Notes: generated from the sequence alone by a model not told the origin. DNA of 53,674 nt from Phaeovibrio sulfidiphilus (GCF_014861485.1 NZ_JACZHT010000009.1:1-53674); one strand, 5' to 3'; counted from the stretch's first letter, positions 43,226-52,244 are shown. Numbers and translations: made by a program.

Positions 43226-44017
43226 ATGGGCATGGTTCAGACGCTCACAGACGCCTGGCGACGCTCTGGCGTCGAGCCGGGCGATACGCTTCTTCTTCAC
43301 AGCAGTATCCGGCGCACTCTTGTCCAGGCCCGACGGCAGGGCGATCGCCTTGAGGTACAGGATATCCTCGACAGTTTCCTGGAGGCTCTGGGTCCGCGCG
43401 GAACTCTTCTTCTGCCCCTGTTCAATTTTGATTTTACGACGGGGGTTCCTTTTGACATTCGCAGTACGCCCTCCCGGATGGGGGCCCTCACCGAGGCGGG
43501 GCGTCTGCGCGACGGCGCTGTGCGAACCGGGCATCCGATCTACTCGTTTGCAGCCCTCGGATACCGGGCGCGGGAGTTCGAGGGCGTGGACAACACAAGC
43601 GGATACGCCGACGATTCCCCGTTCGGTCTCCTGAAAACCATGGACGGCAAGATTGGCGTTCTGGATCTCGATGACCAGGGCAGCATGACGTTCTATCACC
43701 ACGTCGAGGAGGTCCGGGCGGTTGACTACCGCTATCACAAGGCCTTCACCGGAGACTGTACCGACCGCAACGGTGTGACCACGTCGCGGACCTACACGCT
43801 TTTTGTACGCGACCTGGACAAGGGAGTCGCGACCCACGTCAATCCTGCGGGCGAACTGATGTGGAAGCGCGGTCTGTATGCGGGGGCGAGGCCCGGGACC
43901 GGATCGGGGCTTCGGGTCATTCGCGCCCGGGAGATGTTTGATTTTGTCGCGGCCCTGATTGACGGGGGCCAGGCGTTGGGAACCCTTTACGTTCTGGAGA
44001 ACACGGGTGAACGGTAA
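43226..44017 (+). CDS. AAC(3)-family N-acetyltransferase-like protein
   Basis: A 263-residue protein of the aminoglycoside 3-N-acetyltransferase/YokD superfamily. It begins with GVEPGDTLLLHSSIRRTL, the usual D..hvHSS motif. Next come GPRGTLLLPLFNFDF, then PSRMGALTEAGRLRDGAVRTGHPIYSFAALG, in which the GxL-E-R and R-xHP blocks are diagnostic, then DDSPFGLL. In sugar and polysaccharide loci, members acetylate amino sugars rather than antibiotics. AAGGATG lies before the ATG. It overlaps the next gene's start by 11 bases, a tight operon. The protein is a little shorter than typical resistance enzymes, and I do not infer drug resistance. Confidence 0.8.
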   Translation: MGMVQTLTDAWRRSGVEPGDTLLLHSSIRRTLVQARRQGDRLEVQDILDSFLEALGPRGTLLLPLFNFDFTTGVPFDIRSTPSRMGALTEAGRLRDGAVRTGHPIYSFAALGYRAREFEGVDNTSGYADDSPFGLLKTMDGKIGVLDLDDQGSMTFYHHVEEVRAVDYRYHKAFTGDCTDRNGVTTSRTYTLFVRDLDKGVATHVNPAGELMWKRGLYAGARPGTGSGLRVIRAREMFDFVAALIDGGQALGTLYVLENTGER

Positions 44018-45281
44018 CGATATGCATGCCCTTATGGGGCGTTTGTGGGGGATCAACCGGTCCCTGACCGGGAACGGGGTCCGCGAGACCCTCGCCATCC
44101 TGAAAGAGACGGTTCCGGAGATGACGGTCCACGAGGTTCCGAGCGGAACCGCAGTCTTTGACTGGACCATCCCCGACGAGTGGAATGTCACCGGCGCCCG
44201 TCTGACAGGGCCGGATGGCGAAACTGTGGTGGATTTCGCCGATCACACCCTTCACCTCATGGGGTACTCTGAACCGGTGGACATCATCCTGCCGCTGGAG
44301 GAGCTTCAGGAGCACCTCTACTCCCGTGCCGACCTTCCCGACGCGATCCCCTATGTGACGTCCTACTACAAGCGCCGCTGGGGGTTCTGCCTGACGCACC
44401 GGCAAAGAGAGACCCTCAAGCCCGGTCTCTACCACGCCCGGATCGACTCAACCCTCGTGCCCGGATCCCTGACCTACGGCGAGGTCATTTTGCCGGGCGA
44501 GAGCGACGAGGAGATCCTCCTTTCGACCTACGTGTGTCACCCGTCCATGGCGAACAACGAGCTGTCCGGTCCGGTGGTGGCGGCGGCTCTTGTACAGTGG
44601 CTGAAAGAGGCCCCACGGCGCTACACCTACCGGATCGTGTTTGTGCCCGAGACCATCGGAGCCATCACCTATCTCTCCAGGAATCTTGAGGTTATGAAGC
44701 CCCGGACCGTCGCCGGGTTCGTCCTGACCTGTCTTGGGGATGAACGGGCCTACTCCTACCTTCCGTCCCGCAAGGGGGGCACTCTGGCGGACCGGGTGGC
44801 TTTGCATGTCCTCAATCATTCCCATCCGGATTTCGCCCGCTACACATTTCTGGACCGGGGGTCGGACGAGCGCCAGTACTGCGCGCCGGGCGTGGATCTG
44901 CCCGTGTGTTCGGTCATGCGCTCGAAGTACGCCGTGTACCCGGAATACCACACCTCGCTTGATGACATGAGCCTTGTGACCCCTGCCGGATTGGAGGGCG
45001 GTTTCGATGTTCTGCGCCGTTGCCTGGAGGCGCTCGAGGTCAATCGGGTGTGGGGCACCGATATCCTGTGTGAGCCCCAGATGGGCAAGCGTGGCCTGTA
45101 CTCGACGTTGAGCTTTGTCGGGAGCACCGATGAGTCCGTGGCCAGCATGATGAACCTTCTGGCGTTTGCGGACGGGCAGACCGATCTTCTGGATATCGCG
45201 GAGACAATTGGTCTGGATGTGTTCACCGCTGCCCGGGTGGCGGAGGTCCTGGCCGAAAACGGCGTTCTGCGCCCGGCGTGA
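44007..45281 (+). CDS. DUF4910-type zinc aminopeptidase-like protein with C-terminal winged helix
   Basis: A 424-residue protein. Residues about 1-100 begin LMGRLWGINRSLTGNGVRETLAIL, the standard start of the DUF4910 family. The M28-like zinc core has YVCHPSMANNELSG (about 175-188), FVPETIGAITYLSRN, and a later DRGSDERQY plus EYHTSLDD (about 283-320), in which the His, Glu and Asp ligands lie. Residues about 350-424 form a winged helix (LDIAETIGLDVFTAARVAEVLAENGVL). I chose GTG at 44007, with GGAGA seven bases upstream, which overlaps the AAC(3)-like gene. Families like this recur in polysaccharide and modified-sugar loci; the substrate is unknown. It may remove an amide-linked group placed or protected by its neighbour, but that is inference. 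Confidence 0.82.
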   Translation: MNGNDMHALMGRLWGINRSLTGNGVRETLAILKETVPEMTVHEVPSGTAVFDWTIPDEWNVTGARLTGPDGETVVDFADHTLHLMGYSEPVDIILPLEELQEHLYSRADLPDAIPYVTSYYKRRWGFCLTHRQRETLKPGLYHARIDSTLVPGSLTYGEVILPGESDEEILLSTYVCHPSMANNELSGPVVAAALVQWLKEAPRRYTYRIVFVPETIGAITYLSRNLEVMKPRTVAGFVLTCLGDERAYSYLPSRKGGTLADRVALHVLNHSHPDFARYTFLDRGSDERQYCAPGVDLPVCSVMRSKYAVYPEYHTSLDDMSLVTPAGLEGGFDVLRRCLEALEVNRVWGTDILCEPQMGKRGLYSTLSFVGSTDESVASMMNLLAFADGQTDLLDIAETIGLDVFTAARVAEVLAENGVLRPA

Positions 45282-45659
45282 GCACGCGTCCCCCGTCCGG
45301 GTCGGGCTCTATAAGGACGTGTGCCCCGCGTATTGGGGACGCGGGGCGACAGGGCAGCGCCGCGAGCGTGGGGCCTGAGGGTGTGCATGGGGCCCTGGGA
45401 GGGGCCGGGTCTGGCCTTCCGGCTACAGGCACATGCCCCCGAGTGTCTGGACGGGGTGCGCAGGGTGCGCACGGAGGTATTGCGCGGGGTGCGCACGGAA
45501 ATGTTGCGTGGGGCCCGCACGGGAGGTATGGTCCCGCCGGATCGCCCCGGACGGGTGTCCGGGAGACGACCGGGACGGCCGTGAAACCCCGTCTTCCGCC
45601 CCAGGGATGCAGACTCGCCAACGGATTTTGCGCTGGCGTGGCCGGGCTTTGGCGCCCTC
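45282..45659. other. GC-rich spacer after the DUF4910 gene
   Basis: No gene. 45455-45530 contains three imperfect copies of a GGG(T/C)GCGCACGGA-type unit. No terminator is evident for the AAC(3)-DUF4910 unit. Confidence 0.4.
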
Positions 45660-45687
45660 TTGAAATGCATTCCAGACCCCGTACTAT
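45660..45687 (+). promoter_or_regulatory. Putative promoter far upstream of dctA
   Basis: TTGAAA, 16 bases, TACTAT, at the start of a locally AT-rich stretch (45690-45800). If used, it gives a leader of about 590 bases before dctA, or drives a separate small transcript ending at the hairpin at 46198-46222. Confidence 0.4.
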
Positions 45688-46197
45688 CTAATGGTTTTAA
45701 AAAGATAATTCCGCTGGTGGCGCTGTCTCCGCACTTTCGTTGTTATTTTTGTCGTGTTTTCGATTTTTCCGGTCATTTCAGAATAATGCTGATTGACACA
45801 GTCCCCCCATTCGAGCAGGTTTCCAATCTGCACTCCCGGAAAACGTTCCGGACAAGCCGGTGTCCCGGCTCACGCCACAGGGGTTGGGTCCGGAACGGAC
45901 AACCCGTTCGGCGGGACGGAGGCGGGGGAGAGCAGAACCTGGCGTCACCTGCCGGTCTTTCGGGCTGGAGGGGAGAGCTGGCAGGATCCCGTTGCAGCGC
46001 TGTTCCAGGCTGCCGCGCATACCCTGGCGGCAAAGACCCCCTCGCTACGGATGCCGGCCTTTGACCCGGGGCGTCTTCGGGAGAAAAGTCCTGTTCGAGC
46101 GTCCATAGGGCGGCGGCTCCGATAAACCGCGCGCAGCGACTGGTCGCAGGCTTTTTCAGGGGTGTTTTTTCGACAAATCACCCGCGCGGGTCCAAGG
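45688..46197 (+). other. Long leader or unannotated transcript before dctA
   Basis: About 500 bases between the putative promoter and a terminator-like hairpin. A plus frame from TTG 45793 to 46125 has coding-like composition in its second half (VAALFQAAAHTLAAK), but no ribosome site and no known domain. I leave it as non-coding or unknown. Confidence 0.35.
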
Positions 46198-46222
46198 ATC
46201 CCGTGTTTTCCCGGGATTTTTC
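46198..46222 (+). terminator. Terminator-like hairpin in the dctA leader
   Basis: ATCCCG pairs with CGGGAT across an eight-base loop and is followed by TTTTTC, about 60 bases before the dctA start codon. It could attenuate dctA or end an upstream transcript. Confidence 0.45.
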
Positions 46223-46280
46223 GTTGTCACGGCGTCCATGATGCCGGGGCTGACGGGGTGAAAAACACTGAGGTGAAGAC

Positions 46281-47615
46281 GTGGCCGTTGCAGAACACAT
46301 TGATACGGAACTACCCGAGAAGCGCCGACCTTTTTACACGCTTCTGTACTTCTACGTGATCCTCGCGATCATTCTGGGTATCCTTCTGGGGTACTTCTTC
46401 CCGGATGTCGGCGAGAAAATGAAGCCCCTGGGCGACGGGTTCATCAAGCTGGTCAAGATGATCATTGCCCCGGTCATCTTCCTGACGATCGTGACGGGCA
46501 TTGCCGGAATGAGCGATCTGAAAAAGATCGGTCGCGTTGCCGGCAAGGCCATGGCCTACTTCCTGACCTTCTCCACTCTGGCGCTGATCCTCGGTATGGC
46601 TGTGGCCAACATACTGCAGCCGGGTGCGGGCATGAACGTGGACCCCGCCACCCTGGACCCGAGCCGGGTCAGCAGCTACGTCGAGGGCGCCCAGAAGGCG
46701 ACCATTGTCGAGTTCCTTCTGAACATTATCCCCAAGACCCTGTTCTCGGCCTTTGCTGACGGGAACATTCTCCAGGTTCTTGCGGTCTCGATCCTGTTTG
46801 GTGTTTCCCTCGGGCTCGTTGGCGAGCGGGGCAAGCCCATCGTCGACTTCTTCAATGCCCTGACGGCGCCGGTGTTCAAGCTGGTGTCCATCCTGATGCG
46901 CACCGCCCCCATCGGCGCGTTCGGAGCCATGGCGTTCACCATCGGCAAGTACGGCGTGGCGTCGCTGGGGAGCCTGTTCTTCCTGATCGCGACCTTCTAC
47001 ATCACGTCGCTTCTGTTCGTCCTGGTGATCCTGGGTCTGGTGTGCCGCTACAACGGCTTCACGATCACGGGCCTGCTAAAGTACATCAAGGAGGAACTCC
47101 TTCTTGTCCTGGGCACCTCGTCCTCCGAGCCGGTTCTGCCGGTCATCATGCAGAAGATGGAGGCGGCGGGCGCCAAGTCCTCGGTCGTCGGTCTGGTGGT
47201 CCCCACGGGCTACTCGTTCAACCTCGACGGCACGAACATCTACATGTCCCTTGCGGCTCTCTTCATTGCGCAGGCCGTGGGCTATGATCTCAGCCTCGGG
47301 GAGCAGATCACGCTCCTGCTGGTGGCCATGATCTCGTCCAAGGGTGCGGCCGGTGTGACCGGCGCCGGGTTCGTGACCCTGGCGGCGACCCTGGCGGTGG
47401 TCCCCTCCATTCCCATCGCGGGCATGGCGCTGATCCTGGGTATTGACCGCTTCATGTCCGAGTGCCGCGCACTGACCAACGTGACCGGCAACGCGGTGGC
47501 CGCTCTGGTGGTGGCCCGCTGGGAAGGCGAGCTTGACCAGAAGAAGCTGGACGCGGTTATGGGCAAGCATGCGTGCAAGCCGCTGTTCCACAAGCTGCGG
47601 AAGCTCCCGGTCTGA
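46281..47615 (+). CDS. dctA: C4-dicarboxylate/cation symporter
   Basis: A 444-residue inner-membrane transporter of the DAACS (glutamate/aspartate:Na/H symporter) fold that imports succinate, fumarate and malate. The conserved features are [23 protein letters not shown] at the start, [23 protein letters not shown], the serine-rich re-entrant loop [62 protein letters not shown], and [28 protein letters not shown]. All substrate and cation residues are visible. Its start is GTG at 46281 with AGGTGA upstream. It has a long leader with a hairpin and a strong terminator. No dctBD genes are in the window. Confidence 0.95.
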   Translation: MAVAEHIDTELPEKRRPFYTLLYFYVILAIILGILLGYFFPDVGEKMKPLGDGFIKLVKMIIAPVIFLTIVTGIAGMSDLKKIGRVAGKAMAYFLTFSTLALILGMAVANILQPGAGMNVDPATLDPSRVSSYVEGAQKATIVEFLLNIIPKTLFSAFADGNILQVLAVSILFGVSLGLVGERGKPIVDFFNALTAPVFKLVSILMRTAPIGAFGAMAFTIGKYGVASLGSLFFLIATFYITSLLFVLVILGLVCRYNGFTITGLLKYIKEELLLVLGTSSSEPVLPVIMQKMEAAGAKSSVVGLVVPTGYSFNLDGTNIYMSLAALFIAQAVGYDLSLGEQITLLLVAMISSKGAAGVTGAGFVTLAATLAVVPSIPIAGMALILGIDRFMSECRALTNVTGNAVAALVVARWEGELDQKKLDAVMGKHACKPLFHKLRKLPV

Positions 47616-47636
47616 GGACTGGAGACCTGAAAGCGA

Positions 47637-47667
47637 GGGCCCGGGGATGTCTCCGGGCCTTTTTTTT
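47637..47667 (+). terminator. dctA terminator
   Basis: GGCCCGG pairs with CCGGGCC around an eight-base loop and is followed by eight T, 22 bases past the dctA stop. Confidence 0.85.
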
Positions 47668-48301
47668 GTGCCCGGCGCCGGCGGTTCGCGGGGGTGTGCG
47701 ATGCAGGGTGTCACGCGGGGGTGGGCTGCGCGGGCCGGGTGAGGGGCAACTGGTCTGGGGGCATGGGCAGGGGCGGGCAGCATCCGTCCGCCACGGCGTT
47801 GCAAGCCCGGGGCGGTGGTCCGCCCGGGTTGCCCAGGTCGTGTCCATGGCCAACGGGGGTGCCTGTCCCGGATGGGCTTCCCACGTCCCGTTTCCGTGAG
47901 CGATTTCTGTGGCGCACCGGGGCGTCCGCTGGGGCTGCCGATGCCCGCAGCCGCATCCGGCCCTTTGAGGGCAGGGTGGGCGGCGCACCCGCGCATGGCT
48001 CTGTCGTGCGGGGTGTGCGCACCCCGGGCGTGATCAGTGGCCGGTTCCTCCGCCGCCTCTGGCCGGCTGGAGGAACCGTTGCCCCCTTCTGCCCGCTTTT
48101 CGTCCCCTTCATGAACACTGACGGGGGAAGGTCTCAGACGTTGGGGCACGCCCCTGCTGCGAGCCTGCTGTGTGGCAGGGATACGAGCCCGCGCTGTGCC
48201 CGGTCATAGGGGGCCGGGGTGTGCCCGGCCGGCGGGCGGATCGCGGACAGGCGTCCGCAGAACCAGCGGCTGGGGACTGGTGCATCCCGCCGCCCCGCAG
48301 G
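47668..48301. other. Gene-free spacer between dctA and the M16 gene
   Basis: About 630 bases between two convergent terminators. Frames on both strands lack ribosome sites, domains and consistent start positions. I see no RNA gene. Confidence 0.5.
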
Positions 48302-48350
48302 CAAAAGAAAGGGGGAGCGAAAGCCGGATCCTCACCGGCTCGCGCTCCCC
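48302..48350 (-). terminator. Terminator of the thrC-M16 unit
   Basis: GGGGAGCG pairs with CGCTCCCC with an inner AGCCGG/CCGGCT stem and is followed by TTTCTTTT on the minus strand, 32 bases past the M16 stop. It contains the GCCGGATCCT core shared with hairpins at 9242 and 18503. Confidence 0.7.
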
Positions 48351-48381
48351 GTTGTCTGTGGGGCGGCGTGTGGGGCGGGGC

Positions 48382-49659
48382 TCAGGCTCCCGCCGTGTGC
48401 CCCAGGCGTGCGAGAATGCTGTCGTGGCTTTCCACCCGGGACAGGGGGCCCACGAAGGCCGTCACGGGTTTGGTGGAGAAGATCCGCCGGGCGCAGGCGG
48501 CCACGCTCTCGCGGGTGACGGCCTCGACCTTTTCGACCATTTCCTTCGAGGACACCGGGTGTCCGTAGATCTGGATCTGGCGGCCCAGGGTTTCCGCCCG
48601 TGAGGACGGGCTTTCCAGCCCCATGAGCACCGACGCCTTCAGCTGGGCCTTGGCGCGCTCCACCTCGCCGTCCTCGAGGGTGTCGGCCACCCGGACCGTT
48701 TCCTCGCACAGCACGGGGATGAGCTCGCTGACCTCGTTCTGTCCGGTGCCCGCGTAGACCGCGTAGATCCCCGAGTCCAGGTGGCTGGAGACGTAGCTGT
48801 AGATCGAATAGACCAGCCCGCGCTTTTCCCGGATCTCCTGGAAGAGCCGCGAGGACATGCCGCCCCCGTGCAGGGTGGAGAGGACCGCCGCGGTGTAGTA
48901 GTCCGGGTCCGTGTAGGACACGCCCTCGAAGCCCATGACCATGTGGACCTGCTCGATGTCCCGTTCCTCGCGCCAGTCGCCGCTGTGGAACGCGGGGGGC
49001 TCGATGGACGGAGCCGCGGTCACGGGGAAGTCGCCGAACTGCTCCGCCACCCGGGCCACAAAGGCGTCGTGGTCCACGGGGCCGCAGGCGGAGATGATCA
49101 TCCGGTCCGCGCTGTAGGTGTTGCGCATGTAGTCGCGCACGGTGTCCTGCGTGAAGGAACGCACCACGGGGACGGTTCCCAGGACCGGCCGCCCCAGCGC
49201 CTGGTTGGGGAAGGCGGTTTCCTGGAAGTAGTCAAAGACGATGTCGTCCGGGGTGTCGATGGCCCAGAGGATTTCCTGGACCACCACCTCGCGTTCCCGG
49301 GCCAGCTCCTCCTCGTCGAAGGTGGAGTTGCGCAGGATGTCCGCCAGAAGCTCGAGCGCCAGCCCCTGGTCCGCCTTCAGGACCTTGGCGTAGTAGGCGG
49401 TGTTCTCCCGGCTGGTGTAGGCGTTCAGCGAGCCGCCCACCGCCTCGATCTCCTCGGCGATCTGCCGGGCCGAGCGGGTGTGGGTGCCCTTGAAGGCCAT
49501 GTGCTCCAGAAAGTGGGAGATGCCGTTGATCTCGGCCGGCTCGTGGCGGGCTCCCGCGTTGACCCAGACATTGACGGTGACGCTTTCCACGGTGTCCAGC
49601 CGGTCGGTGGCCACCACAAGACCGGAGGGAAGGCGGGTCGTCCTCACGTTTTCAATCAT
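48382..49659 (-). CDS. M16 family zinc peptidase (mitochondrial-processing-peptidase-like)
   Basis: A 425-residue protease related to the beta subunit of mitochondrial processing peptidase and to bacterial PepR/YmxG. The inverted zinc motif is HFLEHMAFKGT, with the distal Glu 76 or so residues later in EREVVVQEI. Also present are GGSLNAYTSRENTAYYAKVL, FPNQALGRPVLG, and the C-terminal-half GGGMSSRLFQEIREKRGLVYSIYSY. Both halves of the clam-shell fold are complete. It starts at 49659, 12 bases after the thrC stop, so the two are co-transcribed, a widely conserved alphaproteobacterial pairing. No signal peptide, so it probably acts in the cytoplasm; its native substrates are unknown. Confidence 0.93.
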   Translation of the reverse strand: MIENVRTTRLPSGLVVATDRLDTVESVTVNVWVNAGARHEPAEINGISHFLEHMAFKGTHTRSARQIAEEIEAVGGSLNAYTSRENTAYYAKVLKADQGLALELLADILRNSTFDEEELAREREVVVQEILWAIDTPDDIVFDYFQETAFPNQALGRPVLGTVPVVRSFTQDTVRDYMRNTYSADRMIISACGPVDHDAFVARVAEQFGDFPVTAAPSIEPPAFHSGDWREERDIEQVHMVMGFEGVSYTDPDYYTAAVLSTLHGGGMSSRLFQEIREKRGLVYSIYSYVSSHLDSGIYAVYAGTGQNEVSELIPVLCEETVRVADTLEDGEVERAKAQLKASVLMGLESPSSRAETLGRQIQIYGHPVSSKEMVEKVEAVTRESVAACARRIFSTKPVTAFVGPLSRVESHDSILARLGHTAGA

Positions 49660-49671
49660 GTCAGCTCGGCC

Positions 49672-51072
49672 TTACTGGGCAGCGCGACGGGCGCGCAGGT
49701 GGGACTTCAGGGCGTCGAGGTCATTGGGCAGCTCGGTGATGCGCTCCGGACGGTCCATGATGTCGCGGATGACCCGGGGCACCTCGGGCTCGAAGCCCAG
49801 GGCCTCGCGCACCGCGTCCGGGAACTTGGCGGGATGGGCCGTGGCCAGGGCCACCATGGGCGTGCCCTCGTCCCGGTGCCCGACCTCCCGGCCCGCCATG
49901 ACGCCAATGGCCGAGTGGGGGTCCAGGATCTCGCCGGTCGCGTCGTACAGCTCGCGCATGGCGTCCTTCGTTCGGGCGTCGTCCAGGCGGAAGGCGCGGA
50001 AAAGCCCCAGAAGCTCCTGGTGCAGGTCGTTGTCGATGCTGTACTCGCCCGTTTCCTGGAAGCGGGTCATCAGGCGGGCGACCTCGTCGCCGTCCCGGTC
50101 CAGCACCTCGAACAGGAGCCGCTCGAAGTTCGAGGACACCTGGATGTCCATGGACGGGCTCAGGGTCTGGTGGACAATCCCCTTGCGCATGGCGCCGGTC
50201 TCGAAGAACCGGGTCAGGATGTCGTTGCGGTTGGAGGCCACCACAAGCCGGTCGATGGGCAGGCCCATCTGGCGGGCCACCCAGCCTGCGAACACGTTCC
50301 CGAAGTTCCCGGTGGGCACCGAGAAGCCAATCGGCGTGTCCGGAGCGCCCAGGCGCAGCCCGGCCCAGAAGTAGTAGACGGTCTGGGCCATCACCCGGGC
50401 CCAGTTGATGGAGTTCACCGCTGCCAGGTTCAGGTCGTCGCGCAGGGGGATGTCGGCGAACAGGGCCTTCACCAGGGCCTGACAGTCGTCGAAGGTGCCG
50501 TCGATGGCGATCACCTCGACGTTCGGGCTGTCCACGGTGGTCATCTGGCGGCGCTGGACCTCGGACACCCGTCCTCGCGGCAGGAGGATCACCACATCCG
50601 CCGCCTTGCGGCCCTGCAGCGCGGCAATGGCGGCGCTTCCCGTGTCTCCCGAGGTGGCCCCGACCACAAGAACCCGCTCGCCCCGCCGCTCCAGGACGGT
50701 GTCAAAGAACAGGCCCACCATCTGAAGGGCGTAGTCCTTGAACGCCAGGGTCGGGCCGTGGAACAGCTCCATCACCCAGTCGTCCCGGTCAATCTGGCGC
50801 AGGGGAGCAATCGCCGGGTGGTGGAAGGACTCGCACGCCCGGTTCACAATGGAGGCCAGCTCGTCGTCCGTCAGCGAGCCCGCAACAAAGGGGCCCATGA
50901 GGCGGACCGCCAGGTCCTGGTAGCTCAGGGCCCGCATGTCCCGCAGCTCGTCGTCCGAAAAGGTGGGCCAGTGGGTGGGGACGTACAGTCCACCGTCCTC
51001 GGCCAGCCCGGCCAGAAGGACATCGTCGAACGAGAGTTCGGGGGCGTTCCCCCGGGTGCTGACATATCTCAA
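49672..51072 (-). CDS. thrC: Threonine synthase
   Basis: A 466-residue PLP enzyme that converts O-phosphohomoserine to threonine. It is the long fungal/Gram-negative type. It begins RYVSTRGNAPELSFDDVLLAGLAEDGGLYVP. The PLP lysine is in FHGPTLAFKDYALQMVG; the phosphate-binding SGDTGSAAI follows, and IGFSVPTGNFGNVFAGWVA and FDIGG-like turns complete the site. I chose TTG at 51072 with AGGAG eight bases upstream: residue 2 onward matches the family's usual MxYVSTRG start and there is no ATG in frame nearby. It heads a two-gene unit with the M16 peptidase. A promoter-like pair sits about 70 bases upstream. Confidence 0.94.
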   Translation of the reverse strand: MRYVSTRGNAPELSFDDVLLAGLAEDGGLYVPTHWPTFSDDELRDMRALSYQDLAVRLMGPFVAGSLTDDELASIVNRACESFHHPAIAPLRQIDRDDWVMELFHGPTLAFKDYALQMVGLFFDTVLERRGERVLVVGATSGDTGSAAIAALQGRKAADVVILLPRGRVSEVQRRQMTTVDSPNVEVIAIDGTFDDCQALVKALFADIPLRDDLNLAAVNSINWARVMAQTVYYFWAGLRLGAPDTPIGFSVPTGNFGNVFAGWVARQMGLPIDRLVVASNRNDILTRFFETGAMRKGIVHQTLSPSMDIQVSSNFERLLFEVLDRDGDEVARLMTRFQETGEYSIDNDLHQELLGLFRAFRLDDARTKDAMRELYDATGEILDPHSAIGVMAGREVGHRDEGTPMVALATAHPAKFPDAVREALGFEPEVPRVIRDIMDRPERITELPNDLDALKSHLRARRAAQ

Positions 51073-51137
51073 GGCGGAAACTCCTGTGGCCGGCCCTCCT
51101 TGGGGACCGGAAGACGAAAGAAGGTGCGGGAGGTTAA

Positions 51138-51165
51138 AAGTAACGCGCCCGCGCGTCGCCAGCAA
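51138..51165 (-). promoter_or_regulatory. Putative thrC promoter
   Basis: TTGCTG, 16 bases, TTACTT on the minus strand, 66 bases before the thrC TTG start. Ten bases upstream of it lies a hairpin, GGCGGTC-TTTTTT-GACCGCC (51175-51194). Confidence 0.45.
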
Positions 51166-51249
51166 GGGCCGCGGGGCGGTCTTTTTTGACCGCCGGAGCG
51201 GGGCGGGCGGCCGCCTTCGCGGGAGTGAAAAAAAAGCCGCTTTAGGCGC

Positions 51250-51278
51250 TTGACACCGGAAGGGCGAGCGGTCATATT
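51250..51278 (+). promoter_or_regulatory. tRNA-Ala promoter
   Basis: TTGACA, 17 bases, CATATT. It lies 19 bases before the mature tRNA start. Confidence 0.75.
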
Positions 51279-51296
51279 CCGCCGCACACATGGTCT

Positions 51297-51372
51297 GGGG
51301 CCGTAGCTCAGTTGGGAGAGCGCAACGTTCGCAATGTTGAGGCCAGGGGTTCGATTCCCCTCGGCTCCACCA
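51297..51372 (+). tRNA. tRNA-Ala (anticodon CGC)
   Basis: A complete 76-nt cloverleaf with encoded CCA. The acceptor stem GGGGCCG/CGGCTCC contains the G3-U70 pair that marks alanine. The D arm is GCTCAGTTGGGAGAGC. The anticodon stem CAACG/TGTTG encloses TTCGCAA, giving CGC; the T arm is AGGGG-TTCGATT-CCCCT. It reads GCG. Confidence 0.95.
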
Positions 51373-51386
51373 GCCAGATAGAGAAA

Positions 51387-51428
51387 AACCCGCCGCTTCG
51401 GAGCGATTGTCCGGACGGCGGGTTTTTT
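51387..51428 (+). terminator. tRNA-Ala terminator
   Basis: AACCCGCCG pairs with CGGCGGGTT across a 20-base loop, followed by six T, starting 15 bases past the tRNA. Confidence 0.8.
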
Positions 51429-51656
51429 GTTGCTGTTGTTCGGGTCGTCCCGCCGGAGCTCTGAACCTTCGCCTTCTGTGGCTTACGATTCAGGGCGGTC
51501 GGATACGTGCGGCCGCGCCGTGGGAGGTTCCTGGCCCGTGACCCCGCGTCGGCCGGGCGGTGGACCCCAAGCCCGGCCATCATTGGGTCCGTCCCCTTCG
51601 TGAGGCTGGTTCTTCGGGCCGGAGCCTCCGGGCGCGTCACAGGAGTGTGTCGGGCA

Positions 51657-52244
51657 TCACGGGGGAGACGCCAGGCGTCGGGCGGCCTCGACAACGGAGG
51701 CGCGACGCCGGACATGCTCCGCATCGTCGTCACATCCGGTGAACATGCGGGCCACCTGTGGCACCGCCGACCACCACCCCGCCAGCGCCAGAATCAGAAA
51801 CGCCAGGTGGTCCGCCTCCAGGGCGCGGGTGAGGGCGCCCCGACTCTGTCCCTCGGCCACGGCCCGGATCTTGTCGGCGTAGTAGTGACTCCGGAGCGTC
51901 TCGTCCGGCACCTCGCCCTCGAAAACCAGGCCTTCCCAGCGCATCAGCCGGCTCAGTTCGGGGTGTTCGCGGTGGTAGTCGTAGGCCCGGCCCGCGTAGT
52001 CGCCGATGTCCTCGACGGCAGGGGACGCGAGCGGAATGGCCTGGGCGGCTTTGGCCAACTCGCTGCGCAGGACTGCATGGAACAGGTCGCGCTTGTTTCC
52101 GAAGTAGTTGTAGATGCGCTCTTTGTTCGCTCCCGCCGATTTCGCAATCGTCTCGATTGTGGTGCCATCGGGTCCGCGGCGGGCGAACTCTGCCGCTGCC
52201 GCCTCCAGAATCCGGCGTTTCGTTCCTTCGGTGTCCCACGCCAT
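51657..52244 (-). CDS. TetR/AcrR family transcriptional regulator
   Basis: A 195-residue repressor. The N-terminal HTH is clear: KRRILEAAAAEFARRGPDGTTIETIAKSAGANKERIYNYFGNKRDLFHAVL (recognition helix around ANKERIYNYFG). The remainder is the helical ligand-binding and dimer domain with HPELSRLMRWEGLVFEG. It is transcribed away from the SDR-like gene with a 96-base shared spacer containing an operator-like palindrome, so it probably controls both itself and that gene in response to an unknown small molecule. The start at 52244 has GGAGA ten bases upstream; a frame extending to 53195 runs through the SDR gene and is spurious. Confidence 0.92.
   Translation of the reverse strand: MAWDTEGTKRRILEAAAAEFARRGPDGTTIETIAKSAGANKERIYNYFGNKRDLFHAVLRSELAKAAQAIPLASPAVEDIGDYAGRAYDYHREHPELSRLMRWEGLVFEGEVPDETLRSHYYADKIRAVAEGQSRGALTRALEADHLAFLILALAGWWSAVPQVARMFTGCDDDAEHVRRRASVVEAARRLASPP

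Noticed and set aside
43226-44017. Aminoglycoside resistance gene
   Set aside because: The AAC(3)-like family includes many sugar acetyltransferases; context and overlap with a DUF4910 gene argue against a resistance role.
42608-44191. A 527-codon minus-strand frame
   Set aside because: It runs across tRNA-Pro and the AAC(3)-like gene, whose plus-strand product has family motifs.
45793-46125. A 110-codon plus frame starting at TTG
   Set aside because: The second half looks coding-like, but there is no ribosome site, no family, and it lies in the dctA leader; kept only as a note there.
48781-51189. An 802-codon plus-strand frame
   Set aside because: Opposite the M16 and thrC genes; composed of Gly/His/Asp-rich shadow sequence.
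51297-51656. Integration site of a mobile element at tRNA-Ala
   Set aside because: No integrase and no repeated tRNA 3' end downstream; the flanking genes look like core or regulatory genes.
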